64,000 nucleotides of DNA, taken from Myroides odoratus DSM 2801. Its GTDB lineage: Bacteria > Bacteroidota > Bacteroidia > Flavobacteriales > Flavobacteriaceae. Position 1 is the first letter of the stretch; the number at the start of each line of letters is the position of its first letter. The translations under genes and the position numbers were made by a program. The notes under the pieces were generated by a model. The model was not told the DNA's origin and made no database searches. It saw nothing but the letters and a program-made list of their open reading frames with translations. Positions 43,161-51,892 of the stretch are shown here, in pieces. The DNA is taken from positions 3,159,192 through 3,223,191 of the forward strand of contig NZ_CM001437.1 in assembly GCF_000243275.1 (NCBI RefSeq), in the 5' to 3' direction.

Positions 43161-44585
43161 CTAACAGTCTGCTAAGTTTACTGCTACTGCCAATCCTCCT
43201 TCTGAGGTTTCTTTGTATTTGTTATTCATGTCTTTAGCAGTTTCCCACATGGTGCTTACTACTTTATCCAAAGGCACTTTTGCATTTTTAGGATCGGTAT
43301 CTAGTGCAAGTTCTGCCGCATTAATGGCTTTAATTGCTCCCATGGCATTTCTTTCAATACAAGGGATTTGAACCAATCCACCGATAGGATCACAAGTTAA
43401 ACCTAAGTGATGCTCCATGGCAATTTCAGCAGCCATCATCACTTGTTCTGGGCAACCACCCATTAATTCACATAGTGCACCTGCTGCCATGGCACTAGAA
43501 ACACCAATTTCGGCCTGACAACCACCCATTGCTGCAGAAATAGTCGCTCCTTTTTTGAAGATACTGCCAATTTCGCCCGCAACCAATAAAAACTGTTTGA
43601 TCTCTTTTTCACCCGCTTTGTGGTTTTCAATCACCAAATAATACATTAATACAGCAGGAATAACACCTGCACTTCCATTGGTTGGTGCAGTTACTACACG
43701 TCCCAAAGAAGCATTGACTTCATTTACAGCAAGTGCAAAGCAACTTACCCATTTTAGAATTTGGCGGAAATAAACCTTGGTTTTGCGAATCGTACCCAAC
43801 CATTCTTGCGGAGTGGAATAAGGTAAATCGCTCTTTAGATTTTGATGGGAATCATAGGCACGTCTGCGGACATTTAATCCTCCAGGTAGAACCCCTTCGG
43901 TATGACAACCAATGTACATACACTCCAACATCGTATTCCAAACACGCATCAGTTCATGGTGAATTTCATCCTCACTGCGCAGTGATTTTTCATTCTCATA
44001 GACCAATTGTGAAACGGTCATGTTTTGTTCTTTGCAATACGCTAAAAGCTCGGTTGCTTTGTCTATAGGATAAGGAAAACTAGCCTTAATTTCATCGTTC
44101 TTCTCATTGGAAGCACTTTCTTCTTTGACAACAAATCCTCCACCAATGGAGTAAAATGTTGAGGTATAGATTGCTCCCGTTTGGGTTTCAACAGTAAAGG
44201 TCATTCCATTGGCATGGAAAGGCAAGAAGTTTTTATTGAAAACGATTTGAACTTTAGGATCAAACGTAATCGGTAATTCAGCTCCTAAAATAAGGGATTT
44301 TGTCGTGTTGATTTCGGCAATAATGGCGCCGATATTTTCTACAGGAACATATTCTGGATCCGCACCACTCAGTCCTAACATAACCGCTAAGTCTGTGGCG
44401 TGTCCAATACCAGTAAGTGAAAGCGAACCAAATAGATCTACGGTTAGGTTTTGCACTTGGTTAAATAGTTGACGCTCTTTTAGTTCTTTCAAGAAAAGCT
44501 CTGCGGCTCTCCAAGGACCTAATGTGTGTGAGCTCGAAGGTCCAACGCCAATCTTGAGCATATCAAAAACAGATATACATTCCAT
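43161..44585 (-). CDS. sdaA: L-serine ammonia-lyase (iron-sulfur L-serine dehydratase, single-chain)
   Basis: 474 residues. It deaminates L-serine to pyruvate and ammonia using a 4Fe-4S cluster. The N-terminal beta domain begins [20 protein letters not shown] with TLGPWRAAE. The alpha domain carries cluster-binding Cys in [26 protein letters not shown] and [18 protein letters not shown]. Both domains lie on one chain, as in the E. coli SdaA type. The open frame extends 51 bases further upstream, but the promoter at 44609-44638 places the start at 44585. Divergent from dnaK. Confidence 0.95.
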   Translation of the reverse strand: MECISVFDMLKIGVGPSSSHTLGPWRAAELFLKELKERQLFNQVQNLTVDLFGSLSLTGIGHATDLAVMLGLSGADPEYVPVENIGAIIAEINTTKSLILGAELPITFDPKVQIVFNKNFLPFHANGMTFTVETQTGAIYTSTFYSIGGGFVVKEESASNEKNDEIKASFPYPIDKATELLAYCKEQNMTVSQLVYENEKSLRSEDEIHHELMRVWNTMLECMYIGCHTEGVLPGGLNVRRRAYDSHQNLKSDLPYSTPQEWLGTIRKTKVYFRQILKWVSCFALAVNEVNASLGRVVTAPTNGSAGVIPAVLMYYLVIENHKAGEKEIKQFLLVAGEIGSIFKKGATISAAMGGCQAEIGVSSAMAAGALCELMGGCPEQVMMAAEIAMEHHLGLTCDPIGGLVQIPCIERNAMGAIKAINAAELALDTDPKNAKVPLDKVVSTMWETAKDMNNKYKETSEGGLAVAVNLADC

Positions 44586-44608
44586 AATGTTGCATGATTT
44601 AATCGTTA

Positions 44609-44638
44609 CGAAGATAAGTAAAAACTGTGGAGTCACAA
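44609..44638 (-). promoter_or_regulatory. sdaA promoter (TTG-N19-TATCTTCG)
   Basis: Minus strand: TTG at 44636-44638, 19-bp spacer, TATCTTCG at 44609-44616, one mismatch to TAnnTTTG. It lies 23 bp upstream of the ATG at 44585. Confidence 0.6.
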
Positions 44639-44899
44639 ATGGAGGAAAGGGATTTAACGTATAGATAGTTTAACGTTTTAGACCTGAGAATACACGATGA
44701 AATACGGATAAAAAGAATAAGAAATTGAAGAATATACAAAAGTATTAGGTTAAAAGATAAGAATAGTTGGGTTTTAGCTGTCATGAAAACTGACGAAAGG
44801 ATAGGCAAATAAGAACGGAATGACAAGAATAAGTGACAAAGTGACATTTAGTAAAGGTTTTTTTTACCTAAAATGGGTCAGAAATGGCAAAGATTGTTC

Positions 44900-44916
44900 T
44901 TGGCACAAAGATTGAC
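44900..44916 (+). promoter_or_regulatory. Sigma-54-like -24/-12 element upstream of dnaK
   Basis: TTGGCAC-AAAGA-TTGAC closely resembles the sigma-54 consensus TTGGCAC-N5-TTGC, with A for C at the last conserved position. A related TGGCAAAGATTG lies just upstream (44885-44896). The dnaK ATG is 74 bp downstream. No enhancer-type activator gene is in view. Confidence 0.35.
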
Positions 44917-44990
44917 TAATAGTAAGCGAGCCTGAGGTTCAAAAAACGAATAAGGAAAATTAAGTATAAAAGATAAACGATAAACATATT

Positions 44991-46901
44991 ATGAGTAAAA
45001 TAATTGGTATTGACTTAGGAACTACGAACTCATGTGTTTCTGTAATGGAAGGTAACGAGCCAGTAGTAATCACGAATGCGGAAGGAAAAAGAACAACACC
45101 TTCAGTTGTAGCATTTGTTGAAGGAGGAGAAATTAAAGTTGGAGATCCTGCAAAACGTCAGGCAGTGACAAACCCAACAAAAACGGTAGCGTCTATCAAG
45201 AGATTTATGGGTGAGAAATTCAGCCAAATCCCTGCTGAAATTACAGCTGTACCTTACAGTGTAGTAAAAGGAGATAACGATACACCTCGCGTTGATATTG
45301 ACGGACGTTTATACACACCGCAAGAAATTTCTGCAATGACTTTACAAAAAATGAAGAAAACAGCAGAGGATTTCTTAGGACAAGAAGTAACAGAAGCTGT
45401 AATTACTGTACCAGCATACTTTAATGACGCGCAACGTCAAGCAACAAAAGAAGCAGGTGAAATTGCAGGATTAAAAGTAAGACGTATTATTAACGAGCCT
45501 ACAGCTGCTGCGTTAGCCTACGGATTAGACAAAACAGGAAAAGATCAAAAAGTAGTAGTATACGATTTAGGGGGAGGTACATTTGATATTTCTATCCTTG
45601 AGTTAGGAGATGGAGTATTTGAAGTATTATCTACGAATGGAGATACACACTTAGGTGGGGATGACTTTGATAACGTAATCATCAACTGGTTAGCGGAAGA
45701 GTTTAACAGCGCTGAAGGAGTAGATTTACGTAAAGATGCAATGGCATTACAACGTTTAAAAGAAGCTGCTGAAAAAGCAAAAGTAGAGTTGTCTTCTGCA
45801 ACACAAACAGAAATCAACTTACCTTATATTACAGCAACGGCTTCAGGACCGAAACACTTAGTGCAAACGTTGACAAGAGCTAAATTTGAGCAATTGTCTG
45901 ATGATTTAGTACGTCGTTCTATGATTCCTTGTGAGAAAGCATTGAAAGATGCAGGATTATCTAAATCAGATATCGATGAGGTGATCTTAGTAGGTGGTTC
46001 AACACGTATTCCAAGAATTCAAGAAGAAGTAGAGAAATTCTTCGGTAAAAAACCACACAAAGGAGTAAATCCAGATGAGGTAGTAGCGATTGGTGCTGCT
46101 ATTCAAGGGGGTGTATTAACAGGAGATGTAAAAGACGTATTATTATTAGACGTTACACCACTTTCATTAGGTATTGAAACAATGGGAGGGGTAATGACTA
46201 AATTAATCGAAGCAAATACAACAATTCCAACGAAAAAATCGCAAGTATTCTCTACTGCAGCAGATAACCAACCATCAGTTGAAATCCATGTATTACAAGG
46301 AGAAAGACCGATGGCAAATGACAACAAAACAATTGGTCGTTTCCACTTAGATGGAATTCCACCTGCACAAAGAGGTGTGCCTCAAATTGAAGTAACGTTC
46401 GATATTGATGCAAACGGAATTATCAAAGTATCTGCTACAGATAAAGGAACAGGTAAATCACATGATATTCGTATTGAAGCTTCATCAGGATTGACAGAAG
46501 AAGAAATCGAAAGAATGAAAAAAGAAGCAGAAGCAAACGCAGATGCAGATAAAAAAGCAAAAGAATCAGCAGATAAAATCAATGAGGCAGATGCAATGAT
46601 TTTCCAAACAGACAAGCAATTGAAAGAATTTGGAGATAAGTTATCAGCAGCAAATAAAACTGCAATTGAAGGAGCTTTAGAGGAATTGAAAAAAGCATAC
46701 GAAACAAAAGACGTTGCAACAATTACTCCAGCTTTAGACAAAATCAATGAGGCTTGGAAAGCAGCTTCTGAAGAAATGTATAAAGCACAAGCTGAGGCTC
46801 AACAAGGTGAAGGACAAGGCGCTCAACCAAACCAAGGAGGAAACCAAGGAGGTGGAGATGCTGAAGGACCTCAAGATGTTGAGTACGAGGAAGTAAAATA
46901 A
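44991..46901 (+). CDS. dnaK: Hsp70 chaperone DnaK
   Basis: 636 residues, standard length. ATPase-domain signatures: [20 protein letters not shown] at the start, [15 protein letters not shown], and [20 protein letters not shown]. The linker [19 protein letters not shown] leads to the substrate-binding domain, and the C terminus is Gly/Gln-rich, ending DVEYEEVK. It folds and protects client proteins with DnaJ and GrpE, neither of which is adjacent here. Preceded by the sigma-54-like element and followed by a strong terminator. Confidence 0.98.
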   Translation: MSKIIGIDLGTTNSCVSVMEGNEPVVITNAEGKRTTPSVVAFVEGGEIKVGDPAKRQAVTNPTKTVASIKRFMGEKFSQIPAEITAVPYSVVKGDNDTPRVDIDGRLYTPQEISAMTLQKMKKTAEDFLGQEVTEAVITVPAYFNDAQRQATKEAGEIAGLKVRRIINEPTAAALAYGLDKTGKDQKVVVYDLGGGTFDISILELGDGVFEVLSTNGDTHLGGDDFDNVIINWLAEEFNSAEGVDLRKDAMALQRLKEAAEKAKVELSSATQTEINLPYITATASGPKHLVQTLTRAKFEQLSDDLVRRSMIPCEKALKDAGLSKSDIDEVILVGGSTRIPRIQEEVEKFFGKKPHKGVNPDEVVAIGAAIQGGVLTGDVKDVLLLDVTPLSLGIETMGGVMTKLIEANTTIPTKKSQVFSTAADNQPSVEIHVLQGERPMANDNKTIGRFHLDGIPPAQRGVPQIEVTFDIDANGIIKVSATDKGTGKSHDIRIEASSGLTEEEIERMKKEAEANADADKKAKESADKINEADAMIFQTDKQLKEFGDKLSAANKTAIEGALEELKKAYETKDVATITPALDKINEAWKAASEEMYKAQAEAQQGEGQGAQPNQGGNQGGGDAEGPQDVEYEEVK

Positions 46902-46933
46902 GAATCCTAAAGTTTTTTATAGTTATAATTGAA

Positions 46934-46966
46934 GAACCGAGTCATCCAATGGCTCGGTTTTTTTAT
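46934..46966 (+). terminator. dnaK terminator
   Basis: AACCGAGTC / GGCTCGGTT (one G-U) with a T-run 46958-46964. Confidence 0.88.
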
Positions 46967-46970
46967 TTTA

Positions 46971-46997
46971 ACCCATAACCCATAACCTCATAACCAA
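46971..46997. repeat. Short degenerate ACCCATA repeats
   Basis: ACCCATA ACCCATA ACCTCATA ACC; reverse-complement of the GGGTTATG/GTTATGAGG motif at 25304-25360. It lies between the dnaK terminator and the end of the MocR-like gene. Confidence 0.6.
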
Positions 46998-47001
46998 AAA
47001 C

Positions 47002-48459
47002 CTACTCCATACAAGCTTGATGAAAAATAGTCAAACAACAATCTATTTCTTCGAAAGTTAAATGAGCAAAACCAAGACGGATACCCGTTAGTTTCTTATT
47101 TTGATATAATAACGTAGTTGGAATATAGAGGTTATGAAGCAAACATAACGTACGGACACGCATCAAGTTGACCGGATAGTTAAAAGTGACCCAAACAGCT
47201 AAATCACCTTCGGGAATAGTAAATGCAATGCAATCTCCAAACAAACGTGTCAGTACACTGCAGAAATAATCGCGTCTTTCTTTATAAATCTTATTGACTT
47301 TTACTTGGTGTCGAAATAAGGTGCCTTCCTCAATCAATTCAATTAAGGTATGCATCGCAAAATAGTTTTTGTTCGCTTCCACTAAGGCTTTGTGCTTTTC
47401 TAACTCTTGAATTAAATTAGCAGGAGCTAAGAGTAAACCGGTGTTGAAATCCGACGCTATTGACTTACCTATTGAACTAAGGTAAATAACCATTCCTTTG
47501 CTATCACTACTTATTAATGGAAGGGGCGGTGTATTGTTGTAGTGAAAATCAAAATTCACATCATCTTCTAGTAAAATAAAACCATACTGTTGGGCCAACT
47601 GCAATAGTTTTACTCGTTGCTGAACAGGGAGTGATTGCGTGGTTGGATAGTGGTGATTTACTGTTAAGTATAGAAGGCGAATAGGCATTTGCTGACACAG
47701 CTTTTCTAAGGCATGTAAATCAATTCCTTCCTGGTGAATGGGAATAGGATGTAACTGTGCTCCTGTATGTTGTAAAATAATATGACTGCCGTAATAGCCA
47801 TATTCGCTAATAGCTACATGATCTCCTGCTTGAAGAAGTAAGGACGCACAAAGGTATAGCGCGGTTGTTGTGCTATGGGTGGTTAGAACATTGGCAGGTG
47901 ATGCCTGAATATTGCGTGTTACATTAACGTAGTTAATAATCTGTTTTTTAAAGGCAGTCTCCGTTTTATTCGTATAGGGATCAAAATAGTTGACATGTTG
48001 TTTTCGCTTGAGATTAGCACTGAAAATAGCGGCTAATTCTTCTTGTAATCCCAATCGAATATCTGGGGTACCATCGGTAAAAAAATAGTTGCAACGATGT
48101 TCATGATTCGCTAAATCTAAGCGATTGTCAACGGGAAAAGAATAAGCTGTTGTGGAAGGAAATGCGTTGGATTTCGACTGAATCTGATTTTTCTTGTGTT
48201 GAACAAAGGTACCTTGATTAGGGTGACTGATGAGCCAGCCTTGAGTAATAAGTTCATCAAAAGCAGCAATAATGGTATTGCGGTTGACCTGTAAAAGGTC
48301 CGCTAATTTTCTACTTCCCGGAAGTTTAGTGTCAATCGGAATAATGTTGCGCTGAATAGCATTGCTCAATTGATTGGCAATTTGCATATATACAGGCGTC
48401 GTAGACGTTTTGTCTAGCCGAATTAAGCGATTGTATGGTATTTTAAGCGATTGTGTCAT
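47002..48459 (-). CDS. MocR/PdxR-like GntR-aminotransferase transcriptional regulator
   Basis: 485 residues. The N-terminal GntR-type winged helix-turn-helix covers residues ~15-85 (PVYMQIANQLSNAIQRNIIP, LPGSRKLADLLQVNRNTIIA, then NQGTFV). A fold-type I aminotransferase domain follows. The usual PLP-lysine position reads SSIGKSIASDFNTGLLLAPA (Lys in GKS), and the DDVNFDFHY block carries the Asp that pairs with PLP. Such proteins sense PLP or amino compounds and often control vitamin B6 or GABA genes. Targets are not evident here. The ATG at 48459 is preferred over TTG at 48477 because of the promoter box at 48489-48496. Downstream of a GNAT gene. Confidence 0.9.
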   Translation of the reverse strand: MTQSLKIPYNRLIRLDKTSTTPVYMQIANQLSNAIQRNIIPIDTKLPGSRKLADLLQVNRNTIIAAFDELITQGWLISHPNQGTFVQHKKNQIQSKSNAFPSTTAYSFPVDNRLDLANHEHRCNYFFTDGTPDIRLGLQEELAAIFSANLKRKQHVNYFDPYTNKTETAFKKQIINYVNVTRNIQASPANVLTTHSTTTALYLCASLLLQAGDHVAISEYGYYGSHIILQHTGAQLHPIPIHQEGIDLHALEKLCQQMPIRLLYLTVNHHYPTTQSLPVQQRVKLLQLAQQYGFILLEDDVNFDFHYNNTPPLPLISSDSKGMVIYLSSIGKSIASDFNTGLLLAPANLIQELEKHKALVEANKNYFAMHTLIELIEEGTLFRHQVKVNKIYKERRDYFCSVLTRLFGDCIAFTIPEGDLAVWVTFNYPVNLMRVRTLCLLHNLYIPTTLLYQNKKLTGIRLGFAHLTFEEIDCCLTIFHQACME

Positions 48460-48488
48460 GGTGTGAGTGAAACTCAAATCTATCCCAA

Positions 48489-48496
48489 CAAAAATA
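48489..48496 (-). promoter_or_regulatory. Promoter -7 box for the MocR-like gene
   Basis: TATTTTTG on the minus strand, fits TAnnTTTG, 29 bp upstream of the ATG at 48459. It lies between the GNAT stop and the MocR start, so the regulator may have its own promoter. Confidence 0.45.
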
Positions 48497-48503
48497 AGGA
48501 ATA

Positions 48504-49520
48504 TCAGTCGATTACACGACGTGCTTGTAAAAGGTTTTCAACTTGAAAGGTATAACAATACTGAGGAATACTTCGAGCACCAAAACTTTCTTTCCAATAG
48601 AGTAATCCTTTATTTAGCTGCTTCGGATTCAAATGACTACTGCCTAAATCAAAATAACGAACGGTAGTTTGGTAGTGCTGAATGAGCGTATAAATTAATA
48701 AGTCTAAAGCGCCTTTGTTGTTATCGGTTTCATTGCCGGCAATGTACTGCAAATGCACAACATGAGGATGAATGAAAAGGGTTGTACCCCCTACGAGTTC
48801 GCCTTGACTATTATATACATTCATCTGCTTAATAGATTGAGGAAAGGCTTGCAGTAAGGATTCAATTTCCTCTATCGTATGAACAGGATTCGCTTGGTAG
48901 CGATCGTGTAAGCGAGGAATTAAAATACGCTGCCAAAAAGAAGTAGCTGAGGAATCTTCTTGAATCCAATATCCATTTTTGATTCCTTTCTGAATCATGC
49001 GCTTGCGATTGGTATTAAGAGGAAGTGGGGCTTTAAAATCAATCGTTGAAAGCATTTGCACGTGTTGGACTGCTTGTAATGCATGACTAACAAAAGGCAT
49101 AAGGCTATTTACTGAATGTTGATAGATAAATGGAATTTCGTTGAGAATAATAGCTTCCAACTGGTATTCTTTACAATGCTCAGCAAGAAGCTCTAAAAGA
49201 GCTAAAAAAGCTGCTGTAGTCAGTGAAGCGCGATGGATAATTCCTCCATAACTCAATCCAAAATGACTACACAAGACCGTTTCATTGGTATGAGCAGGGA
49301 GTAAAGCGATCAAACGATCACCTTCATAAAATAAAAGCGAATGATCACAAAAGCGATCCCGATGATAATCCATGAAATTTCTGTGAAACAAAAAACTAGC
49401 CGGATTGGCCTGCTCCAAAAAGCAATTCCAATCATCTTTATAGTCCGAATTGTAAAGTACTACTTTCAAATGACAAAGGTTTTTCTGTATAGAAACGTAA
49501 TTATAGGGAGATAAAATCAA
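48504..49520 (-). CDS. GNAT/FemAB-like N-acetyltransferase
   Basis: Up to 338 residues. The segment SFLFHRNFMDYHRDRFCDHS and the downstream ALLPAHTNETVLCSHFGLSY resemble a FemAB/GNAT-type group common in flavobacteria. The C-terminal half holds ELVGGTTLFIHPHVVHLQYI and ALDLLIYTLIQHYQ, the acetyl-CoA-fold region, ending YWKESFGARSIPQYCYTF. Substrate unknown; related proteins act in surface polysaccharide or peptidoglycan-side-chain synthesis. The start is uncertain: the frame opens with TTG at 49520, and a second TTG at 49469 (MKVVLYNSDY) is equally plausible. There is no ATG before residue 50. Confidence 0.75.
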   Translation of the reverse strand: MILSPYNYVSIQKNLCHLKVVLYNSDYKDDWNCFLEQANPASFLFHRNFMDYHRDRFCDHSLLFYEGDRLIALLPAHTNETVLCSHFGLSYGGIIHRASLTTAAFLALLELLAEHCKEYQLEAIILNEIPFIYQHSVNSLMPFVSHALQAVQHVQMLSTIDFKAPLPLNTNRKRMIQKGIKNGYWIQEDSSATSFWQRILIPRLHDRYQANPVHTIEEIESLLQAFPQSIKQMNVYNSQGELVGGTTLFIHPHVVHLQYIAGNETDNNKGALDLLIYTLIQHYQTTVRYFDLGSSHLNPKQLNKGLLYWKESFGARSIPQYCYTFQVENLLQARRVID

Positions 49521-49707
49521 TTTTGGAAACTTTAAAACTAAATATGATGTTAAAAAATAAATTGTTTCTGTACTTTTTTACTTTTGTTTTTGAACAGATG
49601 TGTTTTAAAAATTTGATTTAATATTCAATTCCGCTGAAAAAGGGGAGTTACTGTGTTTAAACAGTGTTAAATGTTTGTTGATGTTGTTTTGTTAAGTAAT
49701 TGTTAGG

Positions 49708-49716
49708 TAATTTTTG
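49708..49716 (+). promoter_or_regulatory. Promoter box of M4 protease gene 1
   Basis: GTTAGGTAATTTTTGGTATA holds a TAATTTTTG box (one extra T against TAnnTTTG) with TTG 16-bp upstream (49689-49691). The same surrounding sequence recurs before the second protease gene, at nearly the same distance to the ATG (48 and 49 bp). Confidence 0.5.
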
Positions 49717-49764
49717 GTATATTTCGGAATAATTTAAACCCAATCTAAATAGTTAAAATAGCCC

Positions 49765-51762
49765 ATGAAAAAAAAATACATAAAAGCCCCTCTTTTATAT
49801 GTAGCATTAGCTTCTTTTCTTTTTGTAGGAAATGGATATGCTGACATCGCTAAAATTGATTTAGGAAATCATGTAGAAGTATATGCTACAGATTTGCCGA
49901 CGTATAAGCCCCTTAATACTTATGGTTCGTTTGCAATTCGCATGAATCAAAAGAGCAATTTAACTGAACAAGAATTTTTAGCAAAAGCAAATGAGTTCTT
50001 TGGATTATATGAAACGAATACGTTCGAATTATTGAATAGTTATACCGATGCTCGTGGTGGAGTACACAATACTTACCAACACTATGTTGGGAAATATCCT
50101 GTAGATGGACAAATGTTTATTGTTCATAGTAAGAAAGGGAAAGTAACTGCGGTTAATGGAACGATTATCAACATTGAAAATAAAAAGAGTCCTTATAGTT
50201 TAAGAGCGAATGTAAATAGAAAACCGACAGTATCGAGTAAAGATGCGGTGAGTATTGCTTTTAAAGTTAACCAAATTGCAGAAAAAGCGGAGTTAGATAC
50301 TGCTGTTGAAACCGTATTTATTCCTTCTGCAAAGGAGGAGGGAGTGTTTGTCTTAGCTCACAAAGTGAGAGTTGATGAAATGTCTTCTAGAAGAGTAGTG
50401 AGTAAAAATGTGTACATCAGTGTGGAAAATGGAGAAGTGGTAAACGAAGTATCCTTAATTGCACATGCGAATATTCCAGGTAGCGGTGACGGTCAGTATC
50501 GTTCCAATTTACCTCTAGGTTTAACAGAGGTTAGTGGAAGCTATCAATTATATGACAACGAAAGAAAAATTACGACTTATGATGCGAGAACGATGAATAA
50601 TGATCGTGATTTCTTCTTTGGTAGAGGGCCTGTATTTAACAATGCAACGACTACATTCCCTAAAAATCCTGCGAATGAAATTCATTGGGGATTAGCGAAT
50701 ACCTATGATTATTATAAAGAAATTCACAATCGCAATAGTTATGATGCACGCGGAGGAAAAATTAATGCCTATTATGATCCCGTATTCTTAGATGGTGATT
50801 ATAATTCGGGTATGCCTGAAAATGCTTATGCACAGCCTTATGGGGAAATGAGTCATTTAGTATTTGGTAGAGGATCAAGTTATTTTAATCCTTTGGTAGC
50901 AATAGATGTTGCAGCTCATGAATTTACTCATTTAGTAATAGATAATAATGGGAATGGTGGATTAAGGTATCAAGGTGAATCAGGAGCTTTAAACGAGGGA
51001 TTCGCTGATATTTTTGGAACTTCTGTTGAACATTATGCAGTGAATGATGCCGATTGGTTAATCGGTAAAGGTGTTGTAAAAGGAGGAGGGTATTCTTTTA
51101 TGCGAGATATGCAGGATCCCAAAAATAATCGTAATGGAGCAAAACAACCGAATACTTATAAAGGACAATATTGGGCAAGTACAAGTTTTGGCTCAGATGA
51201 TGCAGGAGGAGTACATACCAATAGTGGTGTAATTAATTATTGGTATTATCTAATCAGTGAAGGTGGTTCTGGAGTTAATGATAAGGGAGATGATTATGTT
51301 GTTTCTGGTATTGGAATGAAAAAAGCAGAGCAAATTGCTTATGAGACACTACAGTTGTTGACAAATAATGCGCAATATATCAATGCAGTCGAGCAAAGTA
51401 AAATGATGGCAGAAGAATTATACGGAGTAGATTCGGAAGAATATTTTGCTGTACACGATGCTTGGTATGCAGTTGGTTTCGGTGAAAGACGCCCTAATAT
51501 GGGAGTAGAAGATTTTGAATTGGCAGAAGATGTATTTAGTTTATACCCTAACCCAGTTACGAATGGAGAATTAACGGTATTAACGAAAGATGATAAAGGA
51601 GTGGTTACGTTCTACAATATGGCAGGACAAAAAGTAACACAAGATTTTACTGTAGAAAGAGGAGAGAATAAATTGAATATCCCACAATTGAAAAGAGGAA
51701 ATTATATCGTAATCTACGAAAGCAAAGAAAGAAAGATTTCAGAGAAAATCATCGTAAAATAA
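49765..51762 (+). CDS. Secreted M4 (thermolysin-like) metalloprotease with T9SS sorting domain, copy 1
   Basis: 665 residues. Signal peptide (YIKAPLLYVALASFLFVGNG), then an FTP/PepSY-like inhibitory propeptide (about 40-230), then the peptidase. Zinc ligands His385 and His389 with catalytic Glu386 in AAHEFTHLV, third ligand Glu411 in GALNEGFADIFG, and the later VHTNSGVINYWYYL block holding the His that stabilises the transition state in this family. The last ~80 residues form a type A T9SS tail (FSLYPNPVTNGELTV, then FYNMAGQKVT, and IVIYESKERKISEKIIVK). Predicted to be exported and to degrade extracellular protein. Its own promoter and terminator; a paralogue follows. Confidence 0.95.
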   Translation: MKKKYIKAPLLYVALASFLFVGNGYADIAKIDLGNHVEVYATDLPTYKPLNTYGSFAIRMNQKSNLTEQEFLAKANEFFGLYETNTFELLNSYTDARGGVHNTYQHYVGKYPVDGQMFIVHSKKGKVTAVNGTIINIENKKSPYSLRANVNRKPTVSSKDAVSIAFKVNQIAEKAELDTAVETVFIPSAKEEGVFVLAHKVRVDEMSSRRVVSKNVYISVENGEVVNEVSLIAHANIPGSGDGQYRSNLPLGLTEVSGSYQLYDNERKITTYDARTMNNDRDFFFGRGPVFNNATTTFPKNPANEIHWGLANTYDYYKEIHNRNSYDARGGKINAYYDPVFLDGDYNSGMPENAYAQPYGEMSHLVFGRGSSYFNPLVAIDVAAHEFTHLVIDNNGNGGLRYQGESGALNEGFADIFGTSVEHYAVNDADWLIGKGVVKGGGYSFMRDMQDPKNNRNGAKQPNTYKGQYWASTSFGSDDAGGVHTNSGVINYWYYLISEGGSGVNDKGDDYVVSGIGMKKAEQIAYETLQLLTNNAQYINAVEQSKMMAEELYGVDSEEYFAVHDAWYAVGFGERRPNMGVEDFELAEDVFSLYPNPVTNGELTVLTKDDKGVVTFYNMAGQKVTQDFTVERGENKLNIPQLKRGNYIVIYESKERKISEKIIVK

Positions 51763-51774
51763 AAAAACAAATAG

Positions 51775-51801
51775 AAACCGAGATTCGTCTCGGTTTTTTT
51801 T
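51775..51801 (+). terminator. Terminator of M4 protease gene 1
   Basis: AAACCGAGA-TTCG-TCTCGGTTT with a T-run to 51801. The TTCG tetraloop makes it a strong hairpin. Confidence 0.93.
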
Positions 51802-51835
51802 GTACGTTAAACTAAGTGTTAATTTTTATGTTAAG

Positions 51836-51843
51836 TAATTTTG
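51836..51843 (+). promoter_or_regulatory. Promoter box of M4 protease gene 2
   Basis: TAATTTTG, a full match to TAnnTTTG, in the context GTTAAGTAATTTTGGATATA that copies the one before protease gene 1. It lies 49 bp upstream of the ATG. Confidence 0.55.
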
Positions 51844-51892
51844 GATATATTTATGTCTTGATAATAAAATATTTAAATAGCAGAAATAGTTC

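Larger units (their letters stand above)
44586..44990. other. Divergent promoter region, sdaA and dnaK
   Basis: 405 bp. It holds the sdaA promoter (44609-44638) and a -24/-12-like sequence before dnaK (44900-44916). The middle has no features I can name and the antisense open frame through it is not gene-like. Confidence 0.5.

Noticed and set aside
43733..44068. 111-codon sense-strand frame opposite the serine dehydratase gene
   Set aside because: Antisense shadow of a well-supported gene.
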